Of a stretch of DNA of 64,000 bases, positions 54,410 through 63,942 are shown in pieces. The stretch spans positions 20,206 through 84,205 of the forward strand of contig JASJDU010000019.1 in the NCBI GenBank assembly GCA_030065015.1, written 5' to 3'. The stretch's first letter is position 1. Every line of letters starts with the position of its first letter. Origin of the DNA: Candidatus Caenarcanales bacterium. GTDB taxonomy: Bacteria > Cyanobacteriota > Vampirovibrionia > Caenarcaniphilales > Caenarcanaceae. The notes below the pieces were generated by a model. It was given only the letters and a program-made list of their open reading frames with translations. It was not told the origin of the DNA and made no database searches. Position numbers and translations under genes: made by a program.

Positions 54410-55380
54410 ATGGCCAAATACAATTTAGATTCTAAAAAATTATTCATTGAACTAGTTAGCTTGCAGCAACCAGAAATGGTTGCCATTGGAGGATATGCTG
54501 CTTTTGCTGGACTTTTATATCTTCTTACTCCGCTAGCGGTTGAAGAAATAGTAAACGTTATTGCTTTTGGGGTTTTCAGTCAGCCATTAATCTCCTTAAC
54601 CATTGTTTTAATGGTTGGCTATTTAATCGCCGGTAGTATGAGGATCGCACAAGAATATGCGGCCGAGCTTGTTCAACAGAGACTGTTCACTCATTTTGCT
54701 TTTGTGTTTGCAAATAAACTACAAAAAATACCCAAAGAAAAATTCAGTCTCAGATATCTAAGTTTTTTTTTGAGATTCCAAGCCTACAAAAGAGTTATTC
54801 TAAGTTAATCCTAAGTGGACTAAACTCAGGGTTGCAGATTGTTGTTGGTTGCATTGTTCTAAGCTTCTATCATTTTTATTTTTTCATTCTAGTTGCTTCA
54901 TTTGCTCTTTTTGGAGTTATTTTCATTCGTTGGACCGGTATTGGTGGTTTGACTACCAGTATTAAAGAGTCAGACCGCAAGTACGATACCGCAGATTTAT
55001 TCCGTGAAATGAGAGATGAAATGAATCCTCAGAATATCGATTCTACAGACTCGTTAAACGTAAAATACATAAACTCAAGAAAGAGACACTTCTTTGTAAA
55101 AGTGAGACAGTCAATAGTGATACTGGTTATGATTGCTTTGGCCAACTCGGTTTTGCTTGGAGTTGGAGGATGGTTGGTTGTTAATGGAGAAATTACAGTC
55201 GGTCGCTTAATTGCCGCAGAAATTATTTTAGCTTTGGTACTAAGTGCTTTAGATAAGTTATCCGGTTTGATTAGTGATTTCTATGACTTGATGACAGCTT
55301 TAGTAAAATTAGATTATGTTAGGAATTTGAATATCGGTGAAAACAAAGATGAATTAACTATTATTACAAGATCATATTGA
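54410..55380 (+). pseudogene. ABC exporter transmembrane domain gene, frameshifted at a T9 run
   Basis: Two overlapping frames encode one HlyB-like membrane domain without an ATPase domain. The first (54410-54808) starts MAKYNLDSKKLFIELV and has helices at about 21-45 and 60-78. The second frame continues through FEIPSLQKSYSKLILSGLN to the hydrophobic block LQIVVGCIVLSFYHFYFF, GIGGLTTSIKESDRKY and GRLIAAEIILALVLSALDKL, ending at 55380. They join at T9 (54763-54771): one extra T, or a -1 shift on the slippery T-TTT-TTT, gives a 323-residue protein. It follows the TolC gene with no gap. Polymerase slippage, phase variation or a sequencing error are all possible. A short coding-like tail lies after 55394. 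Confidence 0.75.
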
Positions 55381-55460
55381 TGTTTATACTTGAACAAATC
55401 AAGTTGCATTACCTAAAGGTGTAGGTTGTGGGATCGAGTCAATACCGGATGGGTGGATTT

Positions 55461-55469
55461 TGATATAAT
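55461..55469 (+). promoter_or_regulatory. Extended -10 promoter element
   Basis: TGATATAAT is a perfect extended -10 box (TGnTATAAT), about 67 nt upstream of the TTG start of the 571-residue protein. The -35 region has no good match, as is normal for extended -10 promoters. Confidence 0.5.
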
Positions 55470-55535
55470 TTCTTTTTATAAACGATTAAATAATATTTAG
55501 TTTTACAAATAAACCTTATTCAATAATATTTTAGA

Positions 55536-57251
55536 TTGACCCAAATACTACCAATTGTCACTCGGCCATCTTTGGTGTTGAACTTTAAGCAAAGCCAAGC
55601 TCATTCATCACAGACACAAAGTTTCAATAATTTCTCTCCTCCCATAAATTACCCAATAGCAGCAGAAAGCTCCGATGACAAAAACAACTGGTGGAATTGG
55701 GTTGCAGGAGGAGTTATTACTCTTGGTCTAACAGTTGCTGGCATATTTGCTCTTGGTTTGCATAAAAGCTCTAAAAAAGAAAAAACCTCAAGTTCAAATT
55801 CTAATTCTCCATTGAGTAACATTCATCAATCGAGTCATGCAAAAGCAAAAGAAGATGCACCTACACCAACTATTCCCCCAGTTGTTCCAGAAGATAGACC
55901 AGAAAAAACAGTGATTTATATTTCTGATGAACAAATAGACGAAATCATAAAGAAAAACGAAATTCAATTAAGGCCATCCGAAATATACGGCAGCATTGAA
56001 AACCAAAAGCAAATTGCTCAAGAAAAAGCTAATGAATATCTCACCGATGAACATTTCGTAAGATCCGAATCAAATATCTGGGTTCATAAGATAAAAAAGT
56101 TTATTGATGAGGGGATTTGGCCAGGGATTACCTTAAGGAAAATAGAGAAATTATTGAAGGATCATTATTCCAAGGAAGCTATGCAATTGAAAGAGTGGGT
56201 TTCCGGCATGACAGTTTGTAAATATTCAAAGGATGAAGAATTATCCGATTTGGAGAAAATCCATTTACTAACCGTTCATATAATTAAGGAGAAGTTATTT
56301 TCAGGAAATGGAGCTGATATTTTCCAACATTGGGCTGTTCTGGTTAAGAGACGTTCCAACAAAGACCTAGTAAGCAAATTCCAAACTAATAGCGCTTCTA
56401 GATCTAAATCAGTCATAGTAGAAGAATTATCAAATATTCTTAGAACTACAAAAGATATCAGAACTCAAATTGAGCAATTACAGAAGAAAACTAATGAAGA
56501 TTTTGTATGGTTTGTAGCTAAGAGAATTCACCAATTGTTGACAAATCCCCACTCAAGTCTTCGAAATGATTCCTTGGCAAGGTCTATAAAAAAATCCTCT
56601 AACGAAATTCAAATGATTAACCGTATAGAAAATGACTCTAATTTCGCAGAGAATCTTATCAAAAGCCAGATAGAATATTCACTTGAAACACTGTTTGCAA
56701 CGTTGACAAAATCATTAAAGAACCCTCAAGGAGATTCAGCAACAAAAATCAAGTCTCTCAAGACACAAAGTATGAGAGATCCGATTAAAGAACAAATTCA
56801 TGATGACTTCTCAGATATTCCACACAAAGTAGCAGAAAAATTAATCCAAGATGAACCAGATAGAAAATCAGGTACTGAAAGTCAGAATACTCAAGAATTC
56901 TTGATTGATGATTTAGTAATTAATGGTACTTTCAGTGTGAAAGATCAGATTCGTCAAGCAGTCCACAAGTCAAAAGCAGGAACAATATTTTCACTATCCA
57001 ACGTTTCCTCTCAAGAAGAAATTTATAGAGCAATACAATCTCAAATCCCAGATAAAATCATTGAACTTTTACCTGAATGGGATGAAGACACAATGATTGA
57101 AGTTGCCGAAGACTTGGGACTTAACATCGAAACTAATATCTTTAGGGAACTCGTATTTGACAGAATTAGCAAGGAAGTTTTGTCTAAAGATAGACTGATC
57201 CAAGGATGGGCAAAGACAATCTTTGAGGAGTCACAAAAGAACAGTAGCTAA
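55536..57251 (+). CDS. Large Ser-rich single-pass membrane protein of unknown function
   Basis: 571 residues from a TTG start at 55536; no later Met gives a sensible N-terminus. Layout: leader MTQILPIVTRPSLVLNF, a Ser/Gln/Asn-rich spacer (about 18-50), a membrane helix (about 52-75: WWNWVAGGVITLGLTVAGIF), a Ser/Lys spacer, a Pro-rich stretch (about 105-122) and then 440 residues of charged, helical sequence (EQIDEIIKKNEIQLRPSEI) without recognised domains. No classical signal peptide. The architecture matches the two tandem proteins at 40.8-42.0 kb. A perfect extended -10 lies upstream. Cellular role unknown. Confidence 0.7.
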   Translation: MTQILPIVTRPSLVLNFKQSQAHSSQTQSFNNFSPPINYPIAAESSDDKNNWWNWVAGGVITLGLTVAGIFALGLHKSSKKEKTSSSNSNSPLSNIHQSSHAKAKEDAPTPTIPPVVPEDRPEKTVIYISDEQIDEIIKKNEIQLRPSEIYGSIENQKQIAQEKANEYLTDEHFVRSESNIWVHKIKKFIDEGIWPGITLRKIEKLLKDHYSKEAMQLKEWVSGMTVCKYSKDEELSDLEKIHLLTVHIIKEKLFSGNGADIFQHWAVLVKRRSNKDLVSKFQTNSASRSKSVIVEELSNILRTTKDIRTQIEQLQKKTNEDFVWFVAKRIHQLLTNPHSSLRNDSLARSIKKSSNEIQMINRIENDSNFAENLIKSQIEYSLETLFATLTKSLKNPQGDSATKIKSLKTQSMRDPIKEQIHDDFSDIPHKVAEKLIQDEPDRKSGTESQNTQEFLIDDLVINGTFSVKDQIRQAVHKSKAGTIFSLSNVSSQEEIYRAIQSQIPDKIIELLPEWDEDTMIEVAEDLGLNIETNIFRELVFDRISKEVLSKDRLIQGWAKTIFEESQKNSS

Positions 57252-57362
57252 TTTATTTGTTTAGAAAGTTAAAAATGATGCTAAAAGACTGAATCAAACA
57301 GCCGATACGAAGCTCTGTGTCGTTCCCCCTATTAATTCACTCTGATTCTCTAAATAATTCTG

Positions 57363-60300
57363 CTAAGTTGTTAAACAAAACATTTCTTTCAATTCTTTAT
57401 TAGAGAAATCCCCAATCCATTGTTCTCCTTTGCTCACTGTCAAAGATGCGAGTTCTCTCTTTTCAAGGAGCATTTCATTGATCTTTTCTTCAAAAGTACC
57501 TTTGCAAATGAAAGGATAAACAAGAACTTTCTTTTGTTGACCAATTCTATAAACTCTATCTGTTGCTTGAGCTTCAACAGCTGGGTTCCACCATCTATCA
57601 AAATGAATAACATTATTGGCAGCGGTCAAATTGAGACCAACTCCTCCTGCTTTTAAAGATAAAATCATTAACTTATTTGAATCATCATTTTGGAAAGTTT
57701 CAACCATTTCATCTCTTTTTTTTCGATTAACACCACCATGTAAAAAGTTGCAAAAGTACCCAAATTGTTCTGAGATCATTGAACTGAGTATGTCTCCCAT
57801 TTCACGATATTGAGTAAAAATCAAGGTTTTTTCTCTTCTGTGTTCCAGTATTTCTTCGAGAATCTCCATTAATCTTTGTGTCTTGCCAGAAGACTTGACA
57901 TCAGCAAACTCCTGCTTTAGAAAATGTGCTGGATGGTTACAAACCTGTTTAAGGCTTGTAATGAGCTTAAGTATAAGACCTTTTCTCTCAATTCCTTCAC
58001 TCTCTTCAATTTTATTCATACAATCATCCAAGATACTTTGATATAAAGAAGACTGCTCCTTTGTGAGGCTACAATACTCCTCTGTTTCAACTTTATCGGG
58101 CAAATCAGAAAGAATTTTTTTATCAGTTTTCAGTCTTCTGAGAATAAATGGACTAGTAATTTTTTTGAAACTCTCTATTTTTTCTTTTTCTCTATTAACT
58201 TCTATTGGCAAAGCATAATGCTCTTTAAAATGCGTTAAATTCCCTAGATATCCAGGATTAGCAAAATCAAAGATACTCCAATATTCCGTTAGTCTATTTT
58301 CTACTGGTGTTCCAGTCATTGCAATTTTAGACTGACTCTTGAGGGATTTGATTGATTTTGCCTGAGCAGTCTCTGGGTTCTTGATATTATGAGCCTCGTC
58401 GAGAATAATAGTTGACCACTCATTTTCTGCAAACTTCTTGTTCTCAGATCTTACAATTCCATAGGTTGTGATAATTAAGTCATAGCTTTTTTGTGCTAGC
58501 TCTCTTTTAGAACCATGATAAATACAAAACTTAAGACTAGGAGCAAATTTTTGAAGTTCTTTTTCCCAATTAATCAAAAGAGTTGTTGGAACAACAATCA
58601 ACCCTGGCTTCTTGTTAAAAAACTTTTCTTCTTTAAGTCTTAGACAAGTAGAAACAACCTGAATTGTTTTTCCTAGTCCCATATCATCGGCAATTAAGCT
58701 TCCAAATCCAGTTTTTATATTCTTGTACAACCACTCATACCCTCTTTGTTGATATGGTCTGAGCTCTGCTTTTAAGTTTTTGGGTTCTTCTACTTGAGGA
58801 ACTTTAATTAAGTTGTCAATAAGCTTACGACTATTAGAGTCAAGTATGATTTTTCTACCTTTATGCTTTCCAGACAATGAAGCCTGAAGTAGCTCATTAG
58901 AGGACAAAGAGGGGATTTCTTTATTTAAATCTTGCAAAAGATTTTCAATTTCTTTTTCTTGTAAATAAACATAATTGCTCTTTAACTTAACAATCCCAGA
59001 CTTACCTTTAACCAGCTTAACGAACTCTTCTTTTGTTAAGCTTTCATCTCCAAGAGATATTTGCCAGTCAAAGTCAATAACTTTATCAAAAGAAAGAAAC
59101 TTCTTAGTGGTTTGAGAAACTTTCTTTTTACTCTTCAAGGTCAACTGAGGAATTAATAGCTTTTGTAATCCTTTAGGTAAGAGAATTTGTAAACCCAAGA
59201 ATCTTAAAAGTGGAATAATTTGAAAAAATATTTCTGCAAACTCCTTCTCTGGAATGTAGCTTTTCTCTTTACCTTGCGAATCAACTATTTTAGAAACAAG
59301 TGGCAAATATTCATTAATAAGAGCAAAATCTTTCAGAAGATGAGTTTTGATTGTGTTGTATTTTTTCAAACTCATAATTTTCTCAAGAGATATTGGTAAA
59401 ACCTCTTTTTTCAACTCAATGAAGATTTCTGCAGAAAAACCTTCTATTCCTTCATCTTCAAATTTGATTATCGGCACAAAGTCTCTTTCTGCAAGAAAAA
59501 ACTTGAAAAGCCAAAAGCCAATGGTATTTGGAATCTCTTTACCTTGAATAGAAGAATTTGAACTAAGAGTTTTTCCCTGAAAAAACATCTCACAAACAGG
59601 ATCTTTCAGATTAGTTTCCTTGACATTTACTGCTTCGGATTCAACCAAAGAGCTTAAGAAAAGAGAGGTAAGAGTAATCAGTTTTTCTTTTCTCGATGCT
59701 TCTGGAAAACCTTCTATAATGATTTGGGTTCCACTGTGTTTTAAGAAGTTTTCAAAAACTTGCTTAACGTCTTGATCGTTGAAAAAAGGTAGCCATCTAA
59801 TTTTATATTCATTGCTTTCTTCCAACTCAACAAGCTGAGGAATAAAAGCCCCTTTAATCATTAGATTACAAGAAAACTGATAAAGTAATAGACAAAATCT
59901 TCTGGACTGATCGTAATCTTCAAGGTAGCTGTTTTCTATACCTGTTATAAAGCTTATAAACTCAGAGAAATCTTTGAATGATTTTTTCTTTTGTTTCTTT
60001 GCTTCAAGGAAGCTTATGCAAAATTGTTGAAAAGTCAAATCTTTTTTAATTACAATCTCTTCTAGCTTTAATGTTGTATTTGAGCAAGAAGTAGTAGTTA
60101 ATTTTTTGTAGTTGCAATAATTCAACCATTCATTGTGCTCTTCGCCATAGGTTCTCTTCATCAAAGCAACTTTAGTTTGAAGGGCAAAACTTCGATAAAA
60201 CTCTGACAATAACTGCTTGAAATCTTTTGAAGAATAAAACAATGGACTAGCGGTCAAAAGAGAAAATACTTTTTCCTTCAATTCTGATATCTGTGAGAAA

Positions 60301-60938
60301 TCAACCATGTTCTCTAAATTTTCGTTAAGCTCATTCTCTCTGGGATTTTGATCATCAGAAGAAGATCTTGAAAAGATTTCTTTTACAGAGATAAGGCCAG
60401 ATGGCTTTAAGGCCTTTGAAGAATAACCAAGATTTTGTAATTCTGTAACCAAATCAATCCCCTTGAGTTGAAAAAACAAAAAAGGATTTTGATCAATTTC
60501 ATTGGCAATTAAGTAAATCACAGCTGCCATATGTTTACAGGGGCTAGCTGAATCAGGACATGAGCAAGTTCCATTTAAGTCTCCCCAACTTTTCGGAAAG
60601 ATGTCTATATCCCGCTCTTCAATCTTGGAATGTAAGGTTTCTGGAAGTCTATTCGATAATAATTCTGAGACCAACGAAGGTTGCTTTTTTATTAAATCTA
60701 TAATTTCTTTCTTCTCATCATTCGTAAAAAGAACAGGTTTGATATCAACTTTATATGGTGTTCCTATGCTTCCTTGAACTTTTGCTTTGAAGGAATTGTT
60801 TTGCATGGTTATTTCTTGAACAGATCCATTCCTTGCGTATGTTCTTCCCCTAGGAAGTCTATTAGCATCAGATATTTCTTCAAGAGAATTGAGCCATTTC
60901 TGCCCCCACCAAGTTTTTCCAAATAATTGTCTGCTCAT
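57363..60938 (-). CDS. SNF2-family DNA translocase with SWIM zinc finger
   Basis: A 1191-residue ATP-dependent remodeller-type enzyme. The N-terminus has the SWIM zinc motif CSCPDSASPCKH (C125, C127, C134, H136). About 550 residues of mostly unassigned helical sequence follow. The SNF2 core starts near residue 730 with PYQQRGYEWLYKN, Walker A DDMGLGKTIQ (about 750), DEAH box ILDEAHNIKNP (about 848), MTGTPVENRL and motif VI-type ATDRVYRIGQ. Bacterial SWIM/SNF2 proteins are thought to act in transcription or repair; the exact role is unknown. ATG start, long stand-alone gene. Confidence 0.92.
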   Translation of the reverse strand: MSRQLFGKTWWGQKWLNSLEEISDANRLPRGRTYARNGSVQEITMQNNSFKAKVQGSIGTPYKVDIKPVLFTNDEKKEIIDLIKKQPSLVSELLSNRLPETLHSKIEERDIDIFPKSWGDLNGTCSCPDSASPCKHMAAVIYLIANEIDQNPFLFFQLKGIDLVTELQNLGYSSKALKPSGLISVKEIFSRSSSDDQNPRENELNENLENMVDFSQISELKEKVFSLLTASPLFYSSKDFKQLLSEFYRSFALQTKVALMKRTYGEEHNEWLNYCNYKKLTTTSCSNTTLKLEEIVIKKDLTFQQFCISFLEAKKQKKKSFKDFSEFISFITGIENSYLEDYDQSRRFCLLLYQFSCNLMIKGAFIPQLVELEESNEYKIRWLPFFNDQDVKQVFENFLKHSGTQIIIEGFPEASRKEKLITLTSLFLSSLVESEAVNVKETNLKDPVCEMFFQGKTLSSNSSIQGKEIPNTIGFWLFKFFLAERDFVPIIKFEDEGIEGFSAEIFIELKKEVLPISLEKIMSLKKYNTIKTHLLKDFALINEYLPLVSKIVDSQGKEKSYIPEKEFAEIFFQIIPLLRFLGLQILLPKGLQKLLIPQLTLKSKKKVSQTTKKFLSFDKVIDFDWQISLGDESLTKEEFVKLVKGKSGIVKLKSNYVYLQEKEIENLLQDLNKEIPSLSSNELLQASLSGKHKGRKIILDSNSRKLIDNLIKVPQVEEPKNLKAELRPYQQRGYEWLYKNIKTGFGSLIADDMGLGKTIQVVSTCLRLKEEKFFNKKPGLIVVPTTLLINWEKELQKFAPSLKFCIYHGSKRELAQKSYDLIITTYGIVRSENKKFAENEWSTIILDEAHNIKNPETAQAKSIKSLKSQSKIAMTGTPVENRLTEYWSIFDFANPGYLGNLTHFKEHYALPIEVNREKEKIESFKKITSPFILRRLKTDKKILSDLPDKVETEEYCSLTKEQSSLYQSILDDCMNKIEESEGIERKGLILKLITSLKQVCNHPAHFLKQEFADVKSSGKTQRLMEILEEILEHRREKTLIFTQYREMGDILSSMISEQFGYFCNFLHGGVNRKKRDEMVETFQNDDSNKLMILSLKAGGVGLNLTAANNVIHFDRWWNPAVEAQATDRVYRIGQQKKVLVYPFICKGTFEEKINEMLLEKRELASLTVSKGEQWIGDFSNKELKEMFCLTT

Positions 60939-61130
60939 GAATAATCACTTTTAGACGTTATTCAATATTCTTTAATTGAAGCATACTATAAAACAGTATT
61001 TCGCATTCACACAAAAGCATATTTGTTCGACTTTGAATGAGCTTTTAGAAAAACTGGAAAAATATTTCTGAAAACCCTCTCTTCAGGAGATAGCTTTTCT
61101 ACTTGCCCAAATAATTAACCAAAGACAGTA

Positions 61131-61159
61131 TTTACTTTCACTCTCAGTAGCCTTATAAT
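61131..61159 (+). promoter_or_regulatory. Sigma-70-type promoter of the pentapeptide-repeat gene
   Basis: TTTACT (61131-61136) and TATAAT (61154-61159) are separated by exactly 17 nt, and the ATG is 42 nt further. This is the cleanest -35/-10 pair I see in the window. Confidence 0.55.
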
Positions 61160-61201
61160 AGTATTAACTTATCAGGATTCTTTTTATAAAGCTTTGCCTC
61201 C

Positions 61202-63889
61202 ATGATTATCCGAACTATTTCTAATAGAAAAAACATTTTAAAACCAGGCAAAATTCATCAGGCTTCCAATGTCCTACAAAGTCAGGTACTTGTTAGCAAA
61301 CTTTCAGATAAACCTAGTGTTGACAAAACTCACTTATTGAACTTAAAACACCTTCAAAAGAATCAGAGAAGGGATAGTCAAACTCAAGCAAAGTTAATAT
61401 TCCCCCAAAATATAAGTACTCAAGAACGGCAGGACATTTTACAAGGATTACGTAAGAATAAAGGCCTACTCAGTGAATTGAATGTTGTAAAAGTAATTGC
61501 ATCTCATGCAAGTAATCCTGAAAGTAGCTGGAAGATGGCTGGATTAGATAAAACCACTTTAAAGATTCTAAGCTCAAAGAAGCTCACACCAGAACAAAAA
61601 ATCAGTAAAATACAAAATAAGCTAGGAAACCTACATTTAGTGGGCGAAACTTTCGCAAGTAATTTGCAAGTCAGTGAAAGTATTCTCATTTTAGGTTGTA
61701 AAGATGGTCAAACAGAAGGATGCCTATTCACAAAACAAAAAGATGGGACGATACTTGCCAAATCGATAGATGAAGCAAAGAGAAGCAATAATGCTGATGA
61801 GCTGGCTGGACAGGTGAAGCTTGGCAAAGAAGAATTTGACGTTGATTTTTCGAGCATTGACTTTACCACTAATGCTCAAAAATTTGCTGAGCTCAAAAAA
61901 TTACTCAGCCAAAGGAAAAGAGTGGACTTAGAGGAAGTCACATTTGCGGGGCTAGATTTAAGCAATATGGACTTCCGACAAACCTTTTTAGGTGGTGCAA
62001 ATTTAACTAATACAAACTTAGCTAATGCAAATTTCGAAAAAGTAAGCATGTACGAGACAGTTCTAACCAGTGCAAACTTAACCAATGCAAATTTTCAAGG
62101 CGCTAGTTTGGCAGAGGCTGAATTTTCCCAAGGATGGATACCGCAAATTGCAAAAGATGAAAATGGAAACCCAGACCTTAGAAAAACTTTTTTGTTTGGT
62201 GTAGACCTGAGTACAGAAAATATGACTAATGTAAACCTTGCGGGAGCTGATTTGGCAGATGCCATACTTCCACCTGGATGGGTGCAACTAGTTGCAAAAG
62301 ATGAAAATAGAAACCCAAACCTTAGAGGGGTTAACTTCAATGGTGTTGATTTAAGGGAAGAAGATCTAACTGGTGTCAATTTAGAAGGAAGTACTTTGGG
62401 AGATCCGGATGGTAACGATCCTACAAAACTCCCAGAGGATCCCAATTGGATTCAGACAATTGCAAAAGATGAAAATGGGAACCCAAATCTTCAGCGCGTT
62501 AATTTTAGTTATGCTGATTTAAGCTATTTAAACTTTGCTGGGGCCAATATAGCGGGCGCTACATTTGACAATGCAACATTAAAAAAAGGCTGGGTAAAAG
62601 AAATTGCAGTAGATGAACACGGAAACCCAAATCTTTCAAACGTTAGCTTAGTAGAAGTCGATTTAAGAGGTGAGGACTTGAGTGGTGCAAACCTCAAGAA
62701 TGCAAATCTATTTGGTGCAGATTTAACAAATACAAATTTAACAAACTCAAACCTTGAGGGAATAAGGAATGCAGACCTAAGGACCGCTGCTAAAGAAGGT
62801 AATGATTATTCGGAGGTTGATCCTTCATGTCTTACTCCAGAAAGATTCGATCATTTAATCAAAGAATCAATTACAGATATATCCCAAATAGACTCAATTC
62901 CTTTTATTAGCAAAGAATCAAAACAGTTTTTACAAAAAGTAGTTGAAGAGATAAGAAGTGAAGGAATTCAAACCGAAGACAAGTCTGGAATCTCACTAAT
63001 AATAGAATGTCTTTCAAGACCAAAAAACCTTCCATTACTTCTCAATTTACTTTCTCAAACCCGGGATGTTGACAAAGCTATAAGAAAAGATGCAATCGCT
63101 ATATTGAAGCCAGCTTCTCCATATGAGCTCAAAATAATAGCTGATGTTATTGGACAAGAATTAGCTAAGGAAAATGTAGATGCTCTTCAAGCTTTTCAGT
63201 TTTTCTCACAACATTTTTCTGACCTAGGCTCCCCATTAGCTGAGGACTTTAGAGGAGAATTTCCAATTATTAAGAAGTATTTATCCGCATCACAAAAATT
63301 ATTACTCTCTGAACTCTTAAAAGGTAACAACAAAGAAGTTCAAGCTAGAAAGTTCAATGGAGCCGAATATTGTTTTCTAAATCCTCAATTCAGAATGTTC
63401 CTTGATTTATATCTTCAAGAGAATAATAAAAACGGAAACCTCGGCACATTTCTTAAGACTGCTCATCAGATATTTTTCTTTAATAAAATACTTCAAAAGG
63501 ATCTAACAGCAGATTTACTCAAAGCAAAACCAGAACTGTGGGATTCTCTTTCCAATCCAACTTTAGCTCCTCCAACAACTGGAGACTATTTACAGTTAAT
63601 CCCGACTTCAATGGAAGGTGATGTTAAACAAGCACTAAAAACCAAACACGAAAAGATAGAATATCTTAAAGAAGTTTTGGATGCTTTAAGTATCGATTAT
63701 TCTGAGATTAGACCCAAAGCAAACCTAAACTGGTACCAACAAGAATTACTTTCAACCTTAGAAGAGAAACAAAGCTACCTTAAAGAAGAAGTGTTGAAAG
63801 ACATATACAGAGAAATAAATATGGGTATCTTGGCTTCAGATTCAGACTTGTCTAGCGAAGAAGCTGAAAACCGCAACATCAAAAGTTAA
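61202..63889 (+). CDS. Pentapeptide-repeat protein with superimposed 48-residue repeats
   Basis: 895 residues. After a leader (MIIRTISNRKNILKPGKIHQ) and a helical N-terminal part, about residues 235-530 form A(N/D)L-x-x pentapeptide repeats (ANLTNTNLANANFEKV; GANLKNANLFGADLTNTNL), which fold as a square beta-helix. Interrupting them are four longer units with GW-x-x-x-A-x-DExGNPxL, starting near residues 310, 358, 414 and 462, spaced 48, 56 and 48. The C-terminal 370 residues are helical and unrelated. No signal peptide. Family roles range from DNA-mimic gyrase protection to effector or adhesion roles; none can be chosen here. A clean promoter lies upstream. Confidence 0.85.
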   Translation: MIIRTISNRKNILKPGKIHQASNVLQSQVLVSKLSDKPSVDKTHLLNLKHLQKNQRRDSQTQAKLIFPQNISTQERQDILQGLRKNKGLLSELNVVKVIASHASNPESSWKMAGLDKTTLKILSSKKLTPEQKISKIQNKLGNLHLVGETFASNLQVSESILILGCKDGQTEGCLFTKQKDGTILAKSIDEAKRSNNADELAGQVKLGKEEFDVDFSSIDFTTNAQKFAELKKLLSQRKRVDLEEVTFAGLDLSNMDFRQTFLGGANLTNTNLANANFEKVSMYETVLTSANLTNANFQGASLAEAEFSQGWIPQIAKDENGNPDLRKTFLFGVDLSTENMTNVNLAGADLADAILPPGWVQLVAKDENRNPNLRGVNFNGVDLREEDLTGVNLEGSTLGDPDGNDPTKLPEDPNWIQTIAKDENGNPNLQRVNFSYADLSYLNFAGANIAGATFDNATLKKGWVKEIAVDEHGNPNLSNVSLVEVDLRGEDLSGANLKNANLFGADLTNTNLTNSNLEGIRNADLRTAAKEGNDYSEVDPSCLTPERFDHLIKESITDISQIDSIPFISKESKQFLQKVVEEIRSEGIQTEDKSGISLIIECLSRPKNLPLLLNLLSQTRDVDKAIRKDAIAILKPASPYELKIIADVIGQELAKENVDALQAFQFFSQHFSDLGSPLAEDFRGEFPIIKKYLSASQKLLLSELLKGNNKEVQARKFNGAEYCFLNPQFRMFLDLYLQENNKNGNLGTFLKTAHQIFFFNKILQKDLTADLLKAKPELWDSLSNPTLAPPTTGDYLQLIPTSMEGDVKQALKTKHEKIEYLKEVLDALSIDYSEIRPKANLNWYQQELLSTLEEKQSYLKEEVLKDIYREINMGILASDSDLSSEEAENRNIKS
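61917..62790 (+). repeat. Tandem coding repeat (four copies of an IAKDENGNPxL unit)
   Basis: The strings GCAAAAGATGAAAATGGAAA (62150), GCAAAAGATGAAAATAGAAA (62294), GCAAAAGATGAAAATGGGAA (62462) and the diverged fourth copy at 62606 mark repeats of 144, 168 and 144 nt. The middle copy is longer by an 8-residue Asp/Pro-rich insert. High DNA identity suggests recent tandem duplication. Confidence 0.7.
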
Positions 63890-63942
63890 ATGCAACCGTT
63901 AGTAGAAAAATGAAAAAGAGTTAAGGAGAAGAGGGTGCTCAA

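Noticed and set aside
55381-55460. tRNA-like or small-RNA candidate because of locally higher G+C
   Set aside because: No cloverleaf can be drawn and no T-loop consensus is present; it reads better as a protein tail remnant.
61504-62445. Minus-strand frames opposite the pentapeptide-repeat gene
   Set aside because: They mirror the repeat structure of the plus-strand gene and have no ribosome sites.
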